DNA of 64,000 nt, taken from NCBI GenBank assembly GCA_963965975.1, contig OZ014424.1, forward strand, positions 3,720,001 to 3,784,000, written 5' to 3'. A program made the position numbers and the translations under genes. Source of the stretch: Xestospongia bergquistia. Lineage: Eukaryota; Porifera; Demospongiae; Haplosclerida; Petrosiidae. Within the stretch, counting starts at the first letter, position 1. The number at the start of each line of letters is the position of its first letter. A model generated the notes under the pieces. That model was given only the letters and a program-made list of their open reading frames with translations, was not told the DNA's origin and did no database searches. This document shows, piece by piece, positions 24,067 to 35,599 of the stretch.

Positions 24067-26049
24067 CTAAGGAAAATAGTCAAACTGTTTAAAGTATTGA
24101 GGATCATGTAACTTGATAAAGTCTATAACATGAGAAGGTAGTCCTTGATAAGGTAAACAGTACTTCGCTATAGCATTAGCTGCAGTACAATAGAGAGATA
24201 AAGGAAGGTGTGGAAAACATAAAGCTTTGTATGATGGAAGCTTTGATTTAACTATGTCACTGAACAATGTAAGGCCTTTACTGTTAGTTGTGTCTACATG
24301 AGCACCATATTCCAATAATATTCTTATAACTTCCTCTATACTTTCAATTTTGTATGCATTAACTGCCTTTTTAAGAGCTACTTGAAGTAAAGTTCTTCCA
24401 TCCCATCCAACATCATTTATTACAGCATCACCTCCTACTTCAAGGAGAAGACACAGTAGTGAAGGGTATAAGTAGATGAAATCAGAATTAGACAAAAGTA
24501 ATTCAGATCCTTCTGGATAATAAAGATAGGTTAAAACAAACTCTTTTGCTAAAGAGATTAACTCAAAAGGATAAGATGAACTGGAAGATTCACAGCTCTT
24601 TATCCACATGGAAAACACTCGTAATACTTGACGTTTGTCATATGATTCAACTGGTAGCTGTAGATGATATTTGGTCCTCAGAGCTGTTAGTCCAAATTGA
24701 ATGAACAATGGAAAATTAGGTGGATATGCTTTTTTGAGAAGCTTACGATTTAATACATGAAAGTAGTCCAGGACACATTGTGTAACATGAAATCGAGGAA
24801 AAGAATAGTAATTGGGTGGTTTGGAACATATCTCTTCACATATATTTGTTTCTAATAGTATACCTCTTTTAATCACAGATTCACCTTCTTTAAGATATTC
24901 CTTATCAATCATTTCTCCTCCTACTTCCAGCAGGTACTTAGTACATTCTCTACCTAGACATCGCTCATAAATCAATGCATGTTGAATAAATATTTCTAAA
25001 GTATTACACCATAATGCATCCAGTTCTTCCTTTGTTTTCACTTCCTCACGTAGATCATATTCATCTACAGGTAATGGATATGACAACTGGACATTATGTT
25101 CCTTCATTAATTTAAGACCTTTAATCCATTCATAGTAAAATCCAATTTTCTCCTCTTCTTCATAAAACCAATACAAAGCTTGTCGCCTCATAGCTTTTAA
25201 CAAATATACATTGACTTTGCATTCTCTAGGACAATCTTCCCTTTGAAGAAAAATCTCCATTACAGCCTCTTTTCCAGTACAAGCAGCAAGATACACAGGA
25301 GATGGTATGTAATCAATATCTGTAACACAAGAAGTAGCAGTAAACATAGGAGGTGCTCCATAGTCTAATAGAAACTGAACTACTTCTTTATAAGCAAATG
25401 AAGTATGACTAGCAATGTGTAAAGCTGTGTAGCCATCTGTTGTACATTGATAAAAATTAGTATTTTTATCAAGCAAATATCTTAAAATCTGAATTTTGGC
25501 TTCTTTCTTCAGAAGGCCATTTCTGATGACCTGTATTAGCGGACTAATTCCCTCATTACATGTCTTATTAATATCAGCACCACACTCCAATAAATACTTT
25601 ATAGTCTCGAATGACTGTGCATGATGTAATGGAGTAGATCCATCTGTTGATGCCTTGTTAATTTTGGCCTCTTTTGAAATTAAATATTGAATTATATTTC
25701 GAGATTCTTGGTCACAGTGATCACTACGTTCTGCCTTACAAGCTGCAATTAGTGGGGTAATGGCTGTTTTCTTCTCCAAAAATATAGCACCCAATGTATC
25801 TACATCAATGATATTGGGGAAAGTCTCAAGGAAGTACTGGACAATCTTAAATTTGCCCCAGTAGCAAGCAATGACAAGAGGTGATTGTAACATGTACTTT
25901 AGTGGAGGGCAAAACGTGGTTGGTCCAAACCGTGCTCTTTCTTTAGGTTGTAGATCTTTTATAAATGCTTTTATCAGAGGTAGTTTGCCATGTTTGGTCC
26001 AGTAACACAATTGTTGATACTTTTCTTTACTGAATCTATAGTCTGCCAT
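24067..26049 (-). CDS. FEM1-like ankyrin protein, copy D
   Basis: Single-exon gene, 660 aa; third intact member. Ankyrin cores PLVIACYWGK, TPLIAACKAE, TPLHHAQSFE and TALHIASHTS, TPR-like middle with LPVDEYDLREEVKTKEEL, C-terminal ankyrins and the SLYCTAANAI...GLPSHVIDFI end are all present. It sits head to head with the only intact TTL-like gene (528 bp between its ATG and the first visible TTL exon), which may share a two-way promoter. Its last 120 residues are almost identical to copies A-C, far more alike than the first 330. That fits either recent conversion or strong constraint on the ubiquitin-ligase-binding end. Confidence 0.85.
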   Translation of the reverse strand: MADYRFSKEKYQQLCYWTKHGKLPLIKAFIKDLQPKERARFGPTTFCPPLKYMLQSPLVIACYWGKFKIVQYFLETFPNIIDVDTLGAIFLEKKTAITPLIAACKAERSDHCDQESRNIIQYLISKEAKINKASTDGSTPLHHAQSFETIKYLLECGADINKTCNEGISPLIQVIRNGLLKKEAKIQILRYLLDKNTNFYQCTTDGYTALHIASHTSFAYKEVVQFLLDYGAPPMFTATSCVTDIDYIPSPVYLAACTGKEAVMEIFLQREDCPRECKVNVYLLKAMRRQALYWFYEEEEKIGFYYEWIKGLKLMKEHNVQLSYPLPVDEYDLREEVKTKEELDALWCNTLEIFIQHALIYERCLGRECTKYLLEVGGEMIDKEYLKEGESVIKRGILLETNICEEICSKPPNYYSFPRFHVTQCVLDYFHVLNRKLLKKAYPPNFPLFIQFGLTALRTKYHLQLPVESYDKRQVLRVFSMWIKSCESSSSSYPFELISLAKEFVLTYLYYPEGSELLLSNSDFIYLYPSLLCLLLEVGGDAVINDVGWDGRTLLQVALKKAVNAYKIESIEEVIRILLEYGAHVDTTNSKGLTLFSDIVKSKLPSYKALCFPHLPLSLYCTAANAIAKYCLPYQGLPSHVIDFIKLHDPQYFKQFDYFP

Positions 26050-26576
26050 GACGTTTAGATCACTACTTTTTTAAAAGTAGGTTCGGTTATAAGAGAGCCC
26101 TTCCCTACAACGAGTAATCATTAGATAAAATCATTAATTTTTACTTAATTACTACAATATCTTTCAATGATAGAGGCCAGCCCTCCCTTCAATGTAAAGG
26201 GTGAAGCTAACACTTGGTGAGATTTGTGTGCTGGCTTTAAAGGAGTAATCAACAACCTACTGAATGAAGTAGTTAATATTACATAATAGTTTTGTCTTAG
26301 TGTTAAGTTTCCGTAACATTTGATATAGGTAATAAAGACTTTGAAGACAGCCATTTTACAGTGAAACCGTCTTCTCTCAGACGCTTCTCATTATCCTGTA
26401 TCCTAGTATCAACCATTACATACAAATCATGGGATCAGTATAGGTATTTTGAAGTGGTTTTATAGACAAACCTCAACGTCTATCACTGATACAAATTTTT
26501 ATATGAGAAAAAATGACATGTTAGAAGTAAAAAAGATAATATCAATGTGATGAAGAAATTAAATCTTTGTTTTCAG
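26050..26576. promoter_or_regulatory. Divergent intergenic region FEM1-like D / TTL-like
   Basis: 26050-26130 is the conserved FEM1-like upstream block. The rest should hold the start of the TTL-like transcript, but I could not find a first coding exon with an ATG that joins the phase-1 acceptor at 26576. It may be very short or lie further left. Confidence 0.4.
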
Positions 26577-27873
26577 GTGATGTGTTCACAGTTGTCTTCA
26601 CTGGCTCTAGAACTCTTGCTCATCCATTTCTTAAAGCACAGCTTTGTAAATCAAATGTGTTAATAAGTGCTATTCCTTATGTTCATAAGGTCACTATCGA
26701 TAGGTGGGATATGTATTCACTGCTTCAGAATTTTCTAAAACCTTATGGAACATCAGTAGAGCAACTTAAACTTGTACCTAATACTTATTTGATGAGTAAA
26801 TTAATACAGTCACCAAACATCTTACAACATCTAAAAGAAAGAAAACCAAACAGTATGTGGTTAATAAAACCAAGAACAGACTCCGGAGGCACTGGGATTG
26901 AAGTAATTGACAGTACACTGCAATTAGAGCAGAAAATGCTATCATCAGCTGAAAAAATTGTTCAAGAGTATATACATATTCTGTTATCACTTGAAGGTTG
27001 TAAATTTGATATCAGAGCTTTCATTCTTATAGCAAACACACAGCCATATATGTTATTTCATCATGATGGATATCTACGTGTATCTTTGAAAACATATCAT
27101 TCTAAAGGTAGTCGTGATGCTCATCTAACAAGCACAAATATTCAGAGCAAACAACCTGACTTCTCTCCTGATAAACACTACTGCTTCTATGATAGGTTAC
27201 AAGCATATTTAGATCAACATCATCCCGATAACAGTACTTTTGTCACTAACAAATTAATTTTTTACATCAAAAAGACTGCTATACTCTTGTTACATTTAGG
27301 TAATGTTTGACATGATACAATTACCTTACTTCTGCTTAATTGTAGTTGACTTGTTGATGTCTAAGTAAATTTTATAGTTAGCAAAACCAGTATACTATAT
27401 TTCTACATATATAGGTTTTCATCTCTTGGAGAGAGCACCTTCCTGTTTTCATCTAATGGGTTTAGACTTTATGGTATCAATTGACTGGAATATTTGGTTC
27501 ATTGAAGCTAATGTCTACCCTGGAAGTCGAACATTTGGATACATGAGTGATTATCATCATAAACAGAAAGTGAGTGACAGTAAGTACACAAACTATTTAA
27601 TAATAATATATTATATTTCATTTAATCATACATGAACAATATGTTACTTAATGTACATTAAAATACATACCTCATATATCATATAGACTTTTATTTATTA
27701 CAGAAGGACATGCTTGATTTAGTGGTGATAATGAGACAGACACCTCAAATATTTCTGGACATGCCTATAGGAGAATGGTTTCATTCTTGGCAATTAATAT
27801 GGAGAGAAAATCCTCCAGATTGTCCACTATTAGATAAGTATAATCCTTTACTTGAATTTAATGGTTCAAACTA
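26577..27873 (+). CDS. Tubulin-tyrosine-ligase-like (TTL/TTLL family) protein, 5' exon not found
   Basis: Three exons: 26577-27299, 27415-27569 and 27704-27873 (stop), with introns of 115 and 134 bp. The junctions restore LLHLGFHLLERAPS and HHKQKKDMLDL. Family marks: WLIKPRTDSGGTGIEVI (ATP-binding lysine and glycine loop), VQEYI, KFDIRAFIL (the TTL hallmark Asp and Arg), HLTSTNIQ where most members have HLTN, and GLDFMV...WFIEANVYPG, with Glu and Asn for metal. TTL-family enzymes ligate an amino acid to tubulin tails using ATP; the substrate here is unknown. The Asn-to-Ser change in HLTN could weaken catalysis. The visible part begins just after a splice acceptor (TTTTCAG), so the ATG is in an unseen exon. 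It is the only one of four array copies still open. Confidence 0.8.
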
Positions 27874-28639
27874 GTCAGTCTAGACTCAAGACTCTTGAAG
27901 AGAATGTTTTCCTTTACACAGTATAGAATTATGAGATTTAGAAAAGCAATGTATTATTTACATTGGTTTTACAATGTTAATATATTAATAATTCAATCAT
28001 TGGATTAACTATCATCACATATACAATTGTAGAACAATTGTTAAATGAGAAAGAATAGTGACCTACTATATCAAATGTGCCAAACATGCCAGTTTCTGCA
28101 CCAATGCTGTCTTGTTGAGGGGTAAATGATGCAGAAGTTGATCATTGCATGCATGAATGAAAAATGTTCTACCTCCTGCTATACTTGTTTTTTTCATCAA
28201 GACTTAACATAAACATTTTTATCGCACAACTTCCATTTAGTTTACATTATAGAGTTTATATATAAAGCTAGTAAACATTTATATTGTACTATTTCTTAAC
28301 CCAATTACTAAACCACACTAAACTCTTATAGTGTAGGCCTAATAATGAAATTGATGTCTGACTTTTGCTTCAGTTGTACGGTGTTAAGAAATTGGGAAAT
28401 TATTTTTACTTGTTAGTATAAACAATTCTACCTTAAGTTTGTAGGACTTACAGTAATTATAATGTTGAGTGTTGTTCCCTCTATTCTCCATAATGATGAT
28501 ATATTTATATGTTGTTAGTAGTTCTCAGAATATGTACTCCTTTGATATTTGCCCATTTCTATTACACTCCCTTCCACATACAGAACTGTAACCATACCTC
28601 TATTATTCATATGTCTATCATATATATCTGTACTTTTCT
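27874..28639. other. No gene seen
   Basis: AT-rich, stops in all frames, no clear repeat. Confidence 0.5.
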
Positions 28640-29640
28640 ATTCCAGATGTTGTTTGTTCTGGTAAATCATCTTGATAGATCGTTTATGTCAAGGCTCCTC
28701 TAAAAAACCAAATGCTCCTCCTTTAGTCAAAGCAAATATCTACTCTCTGGTTTTAGTCTGGAGTATCGATTCATTGATGTACAAGATGAGGAGACAGATG
28801 GTAAGTTAAAGTTTTCTGATGATCTCATTACTAAACTGTGTGCAAAGACATCTTTTGCTATTAACAACTTAATTTGTACTATCTCCTGAATTGTTATAGT
28901 AGCAATGTTTACCACAGTGACTTATAGTAGCTACTATTAGTAAATTCTAAACTCATAAACCACAAAATTTACCAGTGACCTATAATAGCTACCATTAGTA
29001 AGCTGTAGACATTAATACTTACTTGCTATTTGTAATAATCATAGGTTAATGATTATCAAAAACCCAAACATAATTATCGTTTGTATCTAGTGAAGCAATC
29101 TCACCTTCAAAAACTTCCCCACTATCCGAAGAAGCACCAACAGATATGTTTAGTTGTCACTATTATGGTCTGTTATGACTAGTACTATTGTAATATGATA
29201 GTTTGGTGTGTGTTTTGTTATTATTTGTTGTTCATAATGACAATATGTTCTATCATGATGTCTATTATCATGAAAAGATAACACTTTTACTTTACATGTC
29301 TGTCTAAATATTTGTCTGCTACCCTCCATCCATTCATCAATCTTTTCAACTATTCATTTGTTTCTTCATTCATTCTTCTAACACACACATCTTTCTTCTC
29401 TAGTTTTCCTTGTATATCTTGGTGTCTGGAATTTAGATGGTGTTGTTTGTCACAGTCAGCTGCTTCCATTTGTCATTAATGAAAAGAATATAGAGGACAC
29501 TATAGTAATGATTGTCATTGATCTAACTTATCCTTGGAATGTTCAAGAATCACTAGAGAGATGGACACAAGTTGTTAGTAAACATGTTAATTTATTGAAG
29601 ATCTCCAAGAAACCAAGGAGAGGTATGGAAGATAAGAGTA
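28640..29640 (+). pseudogene. Cytoplasmic dynein light intermediate chain fragment
   Basis: Two exon-like pieces. 28647-28800 begins after TTCCAG and holds a P-loop-like SGKSS, an LIDRLCQGSSKK segment and SLEYRFIDVQDEETD, which matches the 'GLEYLYLNVHDEDRDD' region of DYNC1LI proteins. The three segments are in different frames. 29403-29638 reads GVWNLDGVVCHSQLLPF and DTIVMIVIDLTYPWNV, followed by an SLERWTQVVSKHVNLLKI stretch. This is the typical light intermediate chain sequence after the P-loop, joined in phase to the first piece. Nothing matching the remaining two thirds of the protein follows. It is a truncated, frameshifted copy; a working gene presumably lies elsewhere. Confidence 0.7.
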
Positions 29641-30939
29641 AGTAACATAACAGTAGTTGTTTCTGTGGTTTTATATTGGAGGGTATTTGTTCATTTAAAA
29701 TACTTATATATCCATTCCTGATAGAGTATTTAAAGAATGGATGAATGAATTGAATTAATTATCACATTTTATTTAATTAGTTATTGTTTGTCATAGTACA
29801 TGTACAAGCCCTAAATATCAGACAATGACATTTGGGAGTCACAATTATTAGATGTACATATTTATCACACAGCAAGTGAGAAACTAATGTTTAAATTCCA
29901 GGTCAAGATCTTTTTCCTTTTAACATAAACTATGGTAGAATGACATTCCACGATGATATTGGACATATATAGTGCAGAGTGCTGGTCATACAATATGTAG
30001 TACAATATCATGTCACTAGAAATCATCACAAGAGTGTGTGTGCTAATATTTTTCATTTGATTTCTAGTGTATGGAGCTCTCTTACATACTTCTAACAAGT
30101 TCAAATAATGTACAGGCACTAATATGTAATTTAGGAATGTGTTGATTGAATAATATTGATTGATCTCTGAGTATAAATTGTCTTCTTGTTTACTAATTTA
30201 AAATAAGTGTCTGACATGTCACAGTGACCTACTAGACTAGTGAATATCAGATTCCATGATGTTTCATTTATCTTTTATTAGTATTGAATTTCTCTGTATT
30301 TTTCTACACTTTATAGTTACTTGGGCCCCAGATTGCTAGTTTTGTTTCTCAAACACTCAAAATGAGAATACAAAAGTAGATACTTTTCTTAAAGATCTGC
30401 TATGTTTGTAGCAGTGATTGTTTAGTACTTGCAGTGCTTATGCGCTACAAAATACTCTTGTGCTCTTAGGTTGTTTAAAAAATCATTTCTGACTATAAAT
30501 TTGTAATAAGAAATACTGAGGGCACTTATACTGTGGTTATTAAAATGAGGTATCAGAATGGTGTGTTTACATAAATCACAGTAATAGTACTACAATAACT
30601 AGTCTCTCCCCCTTATTCTTAAGTTTTGATCAACCCTAAACTTATGGCAGTACTATATATACACATAGACATATATTATTGTCTTTAATGATAAATTAAT
30701 AATATTCATGAGTGCTGCAAGGTGAGTTACATTGTTTAACAAATGTCAACAACAAAAAATGAACTATAAACATTTTAGAACCAATTTCTGAGAAAAGTTA
30801 ATAATAATTTTATTTATCAAGTGAATTTAGTTTTCGAGAAGAGTTCCCTCTTTCATTACATTGTGAAATAATATTAGTACCAAGAGAACGATACACATTT
30901 GTGCTTATGTCTCTCAAGTTTTGTGTTACTAACCTTGTT
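29641..30939. other. No gene seen
   Basis: AT-rich; short minus-strand frames are not supported by any similarity I can see. Confidence 0.45.
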
Positions 30940-32035
30940 TTATATCTTCTTGTATAAGCTCATTACATGTAAGATCTAGTGAGATATCACATTTCTTTTT
31001 AATTTCATCAATCCAGTCTTGACACAACGTTTGGGCAGCTTATTTCATTGGACCACCTTCACTTGAGAGACACTGTATGAGAAGTTGACAATGTCCACGT
31101 AACTTTGAAATGTCTTCTCTAATAAATTGCATTGCATTTTCAAATTCATCAATCACACTGTGAGCAGTTGGAGAATCTCGGACTGATTTGCTTATCAGCG
31201 CGGGAGTACATCTCTGCAGTAACATGTTGGAGACATGGTTTTCACTGGTCAGTTAAACAAGCAAAATGAGTTGTCAGTATCCTCTTCAATACTTTATGAA
31301 CTTCATTTTCTTCTGTAGCATTGGCACTTGCTATATTTACTAGAAATATCTACAGAGGTACCACAGGAAGGTCTTCCAGGCCTTCTTTCTGTCTTTCTAT
31401 TTGCCCTTGATAATGAAAGGAAGGGACCATCAAGCCAGTTTTCATTTAACCCCTTTTTGTTGATATAAAGCTTCAATGTTTGTTATATATTTACTGATAT
31501 GTTATATACTACATTGACATTTATTTTTAAGGTACTAGTACATAATGAATTATACATAGTCTATACCTTCATTTTTAATATCTAGCTGTGTTCTCAGTTT
31601 AGTAGCTATATCCTTATCACCACAAGTCTCAACAGCTTTCTTCCCAAGAGGGGGCAGTATTATTATTAATCCACCATTGTAAACCTTCCTCTAAAGCAAA
31701 GTGATAGTCTTGATCACTGCTGGCCATTGTCTTGAATTCTCTCCTCTCCTCCAGTGAGACACCAATAAGACTAGTGAGTTTATTCCATTTATCTTCAATG
31801 ATAAAACTACTCATTATTAGATGTCAACTCTTTTGAAACAAATGAGATATCATTTATTTGTATTAATGTTTATTTGATGTCAACTCTATTGGAACAAATG
31901 AGACATTAGTTATTTGTATTAATGTTAACATGTTTTAGGTCCAGGATTAAGTTCAATATCTCCTGAGGAGTAGTAACAGAAACAAAACTAAGGAGAATGT
32001 CAAGTTCCCACCACCCTCATCTCCTGACATCGGAT
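30940..32035 (-). pseudogene. Inverted, broken copy of the 2A-death-domain gene exons 1-3
   Basis: Mirror image of 36567-37651. Exon 1 copy (~31935-32030) keeps MSGDEGGGNLTFSLVLF but an 8-base deletion puts the GDIELNPGP codons out of frame. Exon 2 copy (~31570-31815) encodes the death domain up to TAPSWEE, where another 8-base deletion shifts the frame. Exon 3 copy (~30945-31400) keeps LISKSVRDSPTAHSVIDEFE but has a stop in place of a leucine after GGPMK. Intron positions match, so this is a DNA-level duplication. Confidence 0.9.
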
Positions 32036-32060
32036 CTCCACCTACTAATACCCAAACGTT

Positions 32061-32167
32061 AACTATACGCAACAAGTTTTGTTGCATATAGTTACTGTCT
32101 ATTTTAATAGAAGAATTAGTGACTATTTGTCGAGCAGGAAGTCCATACTTAAGTATGGACTTCCTGC
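32061..32167. repeat. Two hairpins at the inversion junction
   Basis: 32061-32093 is an inverted repeat (AACTATACGCAACAA against its complement, one mismatch). 32134-32167 is a perfect 34-bp palindrome centred between 32150 and 32151 (arm GCAGGAAGTCCATACTT). They lie exactly where the inverted copy (left) meets the direct copy (right). Confidence 0.85.
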
Positions 32168-32174
32168 CAGACAT

Positions 32175-33566
32175 GTCATCATATCAGATGTGCTGCTTCA
32201 AACGGCAAGGAAACAGAACTAGTTATATTATTTTGGCCATTTTCCAGCCAACCACTACATGGTGGCTTTAGGTTCTTATACATAATTAACATCTATTGAG
32301 AATATTGAGAATGCATAAAAGATATTAGATTTGTAATTGATATGGAGGACTATGTATCACTGCTGAATGTTTTGCATCATCTTATAAAAATTGTTATGTG
32401 AGTTTGACGTATGAGTATGGCACTCTACATATAGTGATATATAATGTTTAAGGACTAGTAAACAATTACAATATATCTACAGGTAGTTAAGTTCATTGAG
32501 TGAGTAGCACATTGAGTTACAAGGAAGTAACATTAAATGTATTACTTATACTACTTACTAACAACCATTATAATATCTGTTATAGCTATAGATATACAGA
32601 ACCAAGTTCAGAATGTTTGCTAATAGGTCATGTAAACAATTCTCCTATATCATTAATTACTAGCATAGTTAGAGCCATTAATGTAGACAGCTAATTAAAC
32701 TAATTAATATAAGTACAAGGAAACAATGTACATTGTATGATATCTGTTTACTAATGCTATACATTACCACATGGAATGTAAACTAATGAGTGACATGTAT
32801 GCAAATAACAAATTGATGTATGGAATGATCTACCACTATTAATGATTTATTAATATCAAGTCACTTAAGACAATTTCTATATATGTATATGCATATACTT
32901 CTGTTATTGATACTGTATGTGTGTATATACAGGTAATGTCTCATATTAAGAGTTACTTTCTTGAATACTGAACTGTGTAATTCATAATAATTAGCAACCA
33001 AATCAGTACTATGTTGCTAATGTATTATTATAAACAACCTTAGTGACTATAGCTATTATGAATCAGATAAAGGAACCATTAACAGTGAATGTATATGTGA
33101 TATTTTTATAATTTTTAAAAGGAGAGAGAAAACCCAACAGTTATTTGAAAGGCACATACAACAATAGATTAAAATGTTAGAGTAAACTTTTGATTTTGGA
33201 CACCATGTATATATGAACTTGACCTACTTTTTGCTAAAGGTGTTGGGCTTGGGGCAATAACTGAAATACATACAGCAACGAGAGAAAACTATTTCTTCTA
33301 TTCATGATTTGTGTACAACTGATTTATATATATATATATATCTTTATTTTGATGTTTTTGCTATCCTTTTTAAGTTGTTAATCTAGGCTGAACAATGGTT
33401 TATTTCATTAGTATTTTCCATTTATGTAGGGATTAAAGATCAGGAAATAACAGTCACCCCAGATTATCCTGTAGCTGAAGCAATGAAAAGTCTTCATAAA
33501 GAATACACAGATTTAGGTAAAAATATTAAAAATGCCCTACGCAAACTAATTGTAATCTGTTTGTAA
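32175..33566 (+). pseudogene. Direct copy of intron 3 and start of exon 4 of the death-ankyrin gene
   Basis: Matches 37735-39440. The intron is followed by the same splice acceptor (TTTATGTAG, ~33427) and the first ~45 codons of exon 4. A base change creates a GT (TTAGGTAAAAA) and the frame stops at ~33560, after which the similarity ends. It lacks ~470 bp present in the intact intron near 38750-39050. Confidence 0.85.
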
Positions 33567-33639
33567 AAGGAAGAGTGAGTATAACACAATAACAAAATAT
33601 ATATAATTGTGATCTTGTTCATTGGAGGCTAGTACTGTA

Positions 33640-35420
33640 ATGTCTAAAACACTTTTAGAGAAGATGTTGCCAGTTCAGACAGTTTTACCTCATGATCCAA
33701 ATGTTGATGTTAGTGTTCTTTATAAGTTGTTTTCAAAACCTAAATGGAAGGTACAGTATATCAATATAACATTATAAAACAGTGTGTATCTATGTAGATT
33801 GAGAGAAAAAGATTTGCTCGTGATGTACTAGAAGATGAGGATGGTATATTATTAACTATAACAAATTGTGTGTTTATTTATTTTGTAGCTGGAGAAGTTT
33901 ATAATTATGATAATGCTAATGATGAAAGTGGATATGTACCAGTGAGTGATAAAGATATCATTAAATTATAAATATCTTTCACTATTTTGTTGCATTATTG
34001 CAGATGTCTTTGTGCTTAATTTTAAAAATAGTTTTCTACTCAATCATATAAAATCATTTGTTTGTCCTTACACTTTGGTGGGAATGTACCTGATAATTAT
34101 GATGATGATCAAGATATTGGATTTGTGGATGCTACTCAGTAAAGTGGTGCTCAGTTTATGAGTTTACTTAGTGACATTCAACTGCAATCAACAAACAATG
34201 AACCATTGGATCTTAACCTCATTGCTGAGCCTAGAAAAGTAAACTCCTGATAGACTTGTTAATATTTACATCTATAATACTATTCCTGCCTGGGATCTGA
34301 TACATTCTGATGATCCTAGATCATATGTTCAGGTTTTCATATTTCCCTTGTATGTGACTTAAAATAGAATCATTCAATTTTAGTATGCATTCATCACTAC
34401 CTATAGAATGGAGTACATAATGTTGTTTTCGCATATGAAAGTCTATCCATATATCAAAGCATGCTGACACTTCAATTTTAAACTAAAATCTTCACACCCA
34501 ATTCAATAAGCCTTTACTGAATATATTCCATTATATTAATGACATGTATTATATTCCAGGTAACACCTATACAAATAGAATATGCTAAACAAGCAAAGAA
34601 GATAGATGTAAAAAAACTCAAGGGAAGAATGTGGGGAATAATTTCACAATATAAAGATGACTCTTAGGTATGCATATCTTCCTATATAATAAAATAAATA
34701 GCCTTCTTTTTTCGACAACTTAATAAATGGAAATAGTGTAATGGCTATATACTAACATATAGACAATAGCCATATCAATTGTTGTACAGTAGTAGCAATA
34801 GAAGATAATGGAATGCTTCAAGTTCTGAAGTTGTCATCACTTTTATCATCACATTATTGTATGGATAATTGTACTGTATTTCTAACCACAGGTGACTCCT
34901 CTTTCCTTCACTTCTCTCTACTGTGGTGTCAAGGGTAAAGTATCATCAACTATGTCTAATGAATTGTCTGTTCCAATATCATTTGTATGTTTACTTCACT
35001 TAGCAAATGAAAAGGTAAGTACATTGTAATATACACATTACATGTCCTTGTATGTATTGTAAGGATATGTTACTATAAATAGTTGTTATGATTATTAAGT
35101 GAACAGGTTATTACTAATGGATTATAGTAGATGGTGCAGTTTTTAGTAACTTTCTTTAAATACTGATTAAATAAATTAATAAACAAGCTATTATGGATAA
35201 TGATCTTTGAGGATAACTATTGTTATCTTTATTTATAGTTTCTTATTATTCATTTTTCACTTTACATTATTATTTTTTGTTTGTTGATATTCTAGATTTT
35301 ACAAATAACTAGTCAAGAAGTTTTGTCTGATTTTGTTATTGCTCTAACTTCTGATGGTATGTGTACAGATAGTGAAGGAATCTTGTGGTCAAGTAGTGAT
35401 GTGGATATGCTTTAAAGATT
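33640..35420 (+). pseudogene. Condensin complex subunit 2 (NCAPH/Barren) C-terminal fragment
   Basis: A series of exon-like segments with sensible splice sites. In order: DPNVDVSVLYKLFSKPKWK (~33690-33750); a YNYDNANDESGYVP-like acidic stretch; LNLIAEPRK joined at 34238/34560 to VTPIQIEYAKQAKKIDVKKL; then SVPISFVCLLHLANEK (~34965-35012) and ILQITSQEVLSDFVIALTSD (~35296-35355). The AKKIDVKKLK and CLLHLANEK motifs are typical of the C-terminal part of the kleisin NCAPH. At least two in-frame stops (after DATQ, and TCT TAG before the donor at ~34667) and absence of the N-terminal half make it a broken copy. Confidence 0.75.
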
Positions 35421-35599
35421 ATGATTTTAATTTATTATTAATTTCATTTGTCATTCAAATGAAGTACAGATAATGTTCATGTGTCTATGTAAGCATGTGT
35501 AATATTGACATTGACAGTATATATGACCTGCTATGTAGACCTTTCATAGCAATATCTAGCTGGTAAGTGATGGGTCTTTTTAATTAACTTAATTAATTA

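Noticed and set aside
8296..32035. A common cause for the repeated 8-base deletions (copy A 3' end, the two lesions of the inverted death-domain copy)
   Set aside because: Three events of the same size are suggestive, but the sites share no sequence and the number is too small.
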